A DNA stretch of 64,000 nt from NCBI GenBank assembly GCA_023101885.1, contig JALPQD010000392.1, positions 757,515 to 821,514 on the forward strand. Direction: 5' to 3'. Position 1 is the stretch's first letter. Every line of letters begins with the position of its first letter. This document shows, in pieces, positions 1 to 64,000 of this stretch. The stretch comes from Typhlomys cinereus (Eukaryota; Chordata; Mammalia; Rodentia; Platacanthomyidae). The notes beneath the pieces were generated by a model. That model did no database searches and was not told the origin of the DNA. It saw nothing but the letters and a program-made list of their open reading frames with translations. The position numbers and the translations under genes were made by a program.

Positions 1-1243
1 GTCCCAAGAGGGGCTCGGGCGCAGGAACTCATGGACTCTAGACATGGAATCCATAAGGAGCAAGGAACAAGAAAGCTAGGGCATCCTCCTGTTTATTTTT
101 TATATCATCCGTAATATATTCCTTCATGTATTTTAGTCTAGGTATCTTATTATGTGGTATCTTACCCAATTTTAGAAATTTTATGGTTTTTGTAGCTTCT
201 CATTCTTTACTGAGACTTCTTATTTGATCACCACAACTATACTTTGATTTACACCCTTGTATTCTAGTTGCTGCTTTTAAATCCTTAACTGCTAATTCTG
301 CCATCTCAGTCATTTTGGTGTTAGTGTGTGGTTAGCTGTTGAGTGTGGGTTGTGTGTCTAGATCTTGATAAGAGCATGAGGTGTTGTTTGTTACTTAATT
401 TGGGGTGGTAGACAAGTATCTCCTTGCCCATATGCATTCAGGTTGAAAGTGGAGTGAGGAAAAGCCAGTCTCGTCTAAGCTGGATTCTTGCCAGAGACAA
501 AAGCAGGTACATGTCTTCCAAGGTAGAAATGAGCTTCCAAACAGAAGGAACGGAAAGCCTTTCGGTGTGATGGGAGATTATAATGTGGTGGAGATGATGT
601 CACATCTTATCTCGAGACTCTAGGCCACAAGTCTGGATTTAATTTTACATGGAATGGAAGATCATTGTGGGTTTAATCAGGGAGGTGACATGATCTCAAT
701 TTTAGATCATAAAGCTCCAAACTGGAGATGAACAGGCCAGGAATAGTTTGCCCAGGGGTCAAGATGAGGGGTGATGGATTCCATGGCTAAGCTGGAGTGG
801 AATTGAGAAGTTACAGCAGTTTGCAGGTGATCGGAGCATGGGCATCTGGGCGTGGAAAGGGTGACGCTTTATTGCAGGTTGCTGACTGCATTGGAGCTGA
901 CCATCTGCTTCTAACCCTCATTCTTGCTGTTTTTTTTTTTTTTTTTACTTGAAAAAAATCAAAGTTAAATACTTAGAGGCAAAGTTGATTGTTTAGAGGG
1001 ATAAGGAATGGAGTAGGGTGGGAGGATAAAACAGCTCCTGTTGCTGAAGAAAATAGAATTAAGACGATGACTCCCTTGTGAAGAAAATACAGCTTCATAA
1101 ACAGTGTAAACACAGAAAAGGCTTTGTGCTGTCCAGAATGCGGACAGACAATAGCTGCTAATTTCACCCCCCCTGGGAGGAGCCGTCTGAATGTGCTTCA
1201 GCTTTAGATAACAGAGTCGTCTCCACCGGCCCAGTGTCCACAG

Positions 1244-1283
1244 CCACCAGAGGGCTGCCAGGCCGGCCGCCAGTAGGTGCTAG
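1244..1283 (+). promoter_or_regulatory. Two tandem CTCF-like motifs
   Basis: CCACCAGAGGGCTG at 1244-1257 matches 13 of 14 positions of the CTCF core CCASYAGRKGGCRS. CCAGTAGGTGCTAG at 1270-1283 matches 12 of 14. Both read on the + strand, 26 bp apart, in a locally GC-rich patch. About one 13/14 match is expected by chance in 64 kb on both strands, so the call rests on the close tandem pair and is tentative. Confidence 0.35.
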
Positions 1284-3239
1284 CAAAACCTACCGATTCC
1301 AGGCTTAATCTTTTCACCTACCTTTTCTTTTTCGGTAATGTGTTCATTATTTGCTGCACATTACTCTGTTCTTTGTCTGAAAATTTTTTGTTTCTAATGC
1401 AGCTTGCTTTGTATGGGTGAGATATGGAATGGCACCAAAATCCGGCACCTGGGAAGCCAGGGATTTTCACCCTGTGACAAAAGAATGCCGTCTTGACTTC
1501 GGAGATTGCCTAATCCAGCTGTTCTGATAATGTAATTAAGGCTGCCTAGTGTCTTTAATTTTTGCAACCAGTTTGTGTGAAAAGGAGAATTTGGCACTCT
1601 GAAGGCTTAAACACTAAATAGCAATCTCAAAACGCCTAATTAGAATTCTCTGACATTAAGCTAATTGGTGAAACTGTATTTCAGCAGCTTAACTTCTTTA
1701 TTAATTTTTTTAGCATTTTCATTGAAAATCAATTGATGAGTTGTCAGTCTGTTTTCCTTAAATATGATTTGCTCAGTTGTGCTACTGTCTTAAGCAACCT
1801 AGGAAAGTCTCAGATTCAGGGGGAAAGAAAGTATTCAGTATTAATCACCAGCATTCTACTCCTTTTAAACATTTTATTCTTGACCTAAATAGTGTGGCTT
1901 GTTGTGTGACTTGGCCTTGCAAGTTCTCATTGCTCTGGTAACTGGACAACATTATTTCTCTAAAGTTGATTTTAGGAGTAGGGAAATTTATTCATTAGAG
2001 AGCTCTGTAAACCATAGGTCTTATTTTTCACTTGTTTAGGACCCAGAACATTTTCTTGTGTTTGAATCAGGAAGCCAAGACAAATTCAGCTGTGATCCCC
2101 AAAAAAAACTTTGTCATAATTTGAGACAAAAGTCGCTAAGAGTAAGAGACTAATTAGAAGAGAGCCAAGCTTTTGTGATCTGGGATAAGGGCATTTGATT
2201 CTGTTCAGGACGCTTATTCAAGCTCCTTTACCCGTTGCCACAGGAAGTGGCTGCAACAACTTCTTCAACTCTCTCACCCTCTGCACCTGCTTCCATTCCC
2301 ATATCCTTTCTTTCCGTGGTGCAAACTGCCTCAGCTGACCACAAGAAAGGATTAAGCTCTCAGGGGAGGAAGTTTTCTTTTTAGAACACTTTTGACAGTG
2401 AATTCAAGTCCAAGATCCTGGCTTCCCGACCTGCAGAGCTGATTTCAGTACGAGAATGGATGAAAGTGTCTTAAGTTGCGGAGAAAAAGCACCAAATCGG
2501 CCCCACTGAGGAAGTGTTTCTGGCGCTAGAGAAAGCAGGCTTATTTGTTCCAGATACTTTCTTCATTCAGAGCTAGGACAAGAACACCATCCCCTCCCCT
2601 TGAACGTTCAGAAACGCAGTCAGGGTGGAACTTGATGCACCTTCAGCTCAAAAGTTTTCATGAAAGCTCAAAATTTCTCTTGAAGTAAATAATTTAAATA
2701 TAATACTCTCACAGTATTTTAACGTTTTGTGAATTGACTTAAGTTGCAAATATGTTGAGTTTTTTCTTGCTCTCTAAGTAAAAGGAACGCTACAGGGAAA
2801 ATACAGTTATAATTACATGTGGAGATTTCTATTTGTGATATCTGCTGTATATAATACTGAAAGAGCTCACCAGCTCATTGTGCGCCCCACACACATGAAG
2901 TTGCCTAGTTTTCCTCTTTGTGAACTTGGAGTAACTAATAGCCTGCACTCTCTGCTGCAGTATCACGTGCTTTCCCCAAGCAGTCACCTCACAAAAACCA
3001 CTGTTTTCTTAGCCCTCCCTGCTTTTGCAGGTCAGGAATACTGAGGGACTCAGCTATTTGAGTCTTCTGTGTCGTGTGTGTGTGTGTGTGTATATAACTT
3101 GGGGGGGAACCAGAGATTTGAGCAAAGGTTATATACACAATATAGGAATTTTTCTCTGTGGTTCTCTCTTTTGGAAATTCTTTGCACTTTACAGTCACTC
3201 AGATTTGTAAAACAGATGAAATTAGATTTAGTATGTTGG

Positions 3240-3830
3240 GAGTGGGGTCAGTACATGTGTGTGCATGTTCACGTCTTCGTGTGCTTGCTTGTGGAGTCTG
3301 AGTTATGCTGGGTATCATCCTCCATCACTCGTCCACCTTACTATTTTTGAGAGAGTCTCTGTTGAAACCCAGAGCTCTTTAAAGGCCCGTGTGCCCTGGG
3401 GATTCCCAGCTTCACATGCCAGGGCCATCAGTGCAGGTGGGCCTCTAACCCGTCCACAGTGCAGGTGGGCCTCTAACCCGTCCACAGTGCAGGTGGGCCT
3501 CTAACCCGTCCACAGTGCAGGTGGGCCTCTAACCCACCCACAGTGCAGGTGGGCCTCTAACCCACCCACAGTGCAGGTGGGCCTCTAACCCGTCCACAGT
3601 GCAGGTGGGCCTCTAACCCGTCCACAGTGCAGGTGGGCCTCTAACCCGTCCACAGTGCAGGTGGGCCTCTAACCCACCCACAGTGCAGGTGGGCCTCTAA
3701 CCCGTCCACAGTGCAGGTGGGCCTCTAACCCATCCAATATTTTACTTGGGATCTAGGGATGGGAACTTTGGTTCTCTTGCTTGCACGACAAGTACTTTAA
3801 CTCTGGCTCTCTGGCAACTGGTTATAAATG
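3240..3830 (-). repeat. Antisense B4-type SINE split by a minisatellite
   Basis: The left flank (to about 3425) reads as an antisense B4/B3 tail, with the GTGTGCATG run and an inverted ctccatcactcgtccacctta segment. The right flank (3737-3830) reads as its antisense head, with a box-B-like stretch and gcttgcacgacaagtacttt. The minisatellite at 3431-3737 sits between the two halves. Divergence is high, so the family name is approximate. Confidence 0.6.
3431..3737 (+). repeat. 28-bp minisatellite, 11 copies
   Basis: Unit gtgcaggtgggcctctaacc followed by cgtccaca starts at 3431 and every 28 bp to 3711 (11 starts; the last is partial and ends catcc). Copies 4, 5 and 9 carry cacccaca in place of cgtccaca. 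Otherwise the copies are nearly identical, which indicates recent expansion. Confidence 0.97.
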
Positions 3831-4267
3831 CAAGTTACTGGGTTTTCCCTCAGATATACTGAATTAGAAACGACAGCAAGTTGTGTTTCAACCATTAACC
3901 TACTGGTCTCTGAGACACTGCTTTGGAGGGTGCACGGAGGCAGAAGAAATTCAGAGAGCAGCGTATTGTCAGCGCCCGCACACTCTCCTTGCTTTCATTG
4001 TCTTTTCTTTGTAGGTTAAAATTAGGTCATTGATCAGTGAAATACAGAAATCTAAGAGTGATTGGTGGGTTTGTATCATCATCTTTGCTCTCATTTAAAA
4101 GACCTATCATACTATTCAGCACATAGGAATTTCTGTACATATCTATGAAATTGAATATTAAAAGGTACAGTTCTCGGTTTTAAAGTTCGTCTTTTTTTTT
4201 TTTAACAAAGACCTTTTTAACAAAGATCTTAAGACTTAAGCTTAATCGTTATCTGCTCTTTTTCTAG

Positions 4268-64000
<59,733 letters not shown>

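Larger units (their letters stand above)
1..4267 (+). other. POLR3B: POLR3B intron 12, 3' part
   Basis: No coding sequence is supported. From 1150 to about 1760 the DNA is repeat-free, has many ATTA/TAAT homeodomain-type cores and carries two CTCF-like motifs. From 1760 to 3230 I see unique, AT-rich sequence without a recognisable element, and a GT run at 3072-3090. From about 3240 to 3830 a SINE is split by a minisatellite. The last 400 bp are unique intron leading to the exon 13 acceptor. Confidence 0.85.

Noticed and set aside
3431..3737. CRISPR-like array
   Set aside because: The 28-bp units abut with no spacers and this is mammalian DNA; it is a minisatellite.

Overview
The window is rodent genomic DNA. 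The only host gene visible is on the + strand: an internal stretch of POLR3B (RPC2/RPC128), the second-largest subunit of RNA polymerase III. Fifteen coding exons lie between 4268 and 63571. All have GT/AG borders and compatible phases. Spliced together they read 2,171 nt without a stop, which I place at residues 368-1091 of a protein of about 1133 residues, i.e. exons 13-27 of 28 by remembered human numbering. The 5' part (protrusion, lobe) lies left of the window. The final exon, which completes the C-terminal zinc site, lies to the right. The exons cover the fork, external, hybrid-binding/active-site and anchor regions, and nothing in them looks broken.

The rodent assignment rests on B1, B4-type and ID SINEs. 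There is also a family of tRNA-derived SINEs with crisp target-site duplications whose body I do not recognise as mouse or rat B2. A non-murid rodent is therefore more likely than mouse or rat, but the species is not identified.

About 97% of the window is intron. The main landmarks are: a 28-bp minisatellite inside a SINE (3.4-3.7 kb); a short L1 with a probable 3' transduction (8.26-8.53 kb); repeat-poor stretches in intron 19 that look like candidate regulatory DNA; a 37-bp CpG-rich minisatellite carrying ETS-type sites (28.9-29.1 kb); a near full-length antisense L1 with exact 15-bp target-site duplications, an intact 1274-aa ORF2, a frameshifted ORF1 and a tandem-monomer promoter (30.1-36.6 kb); a large, repeat-poor intron 23 (40.7-55.1 kb); and ancient L2, MIR and DNA-transposon remnants in introns 16, 22, 23, 25 and 26.

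I found no new protein-coding system. The more interesting content is non-coding: the L1 promoter array 880 bp upstream of a POLR3B exon, the ETS-bearing minisatellite, the L1 transduction, and SINEs with Pol III promoter boxes inside a Pol III subunit gene. All conservation and binding-site statements are inferences from reading the sequence.
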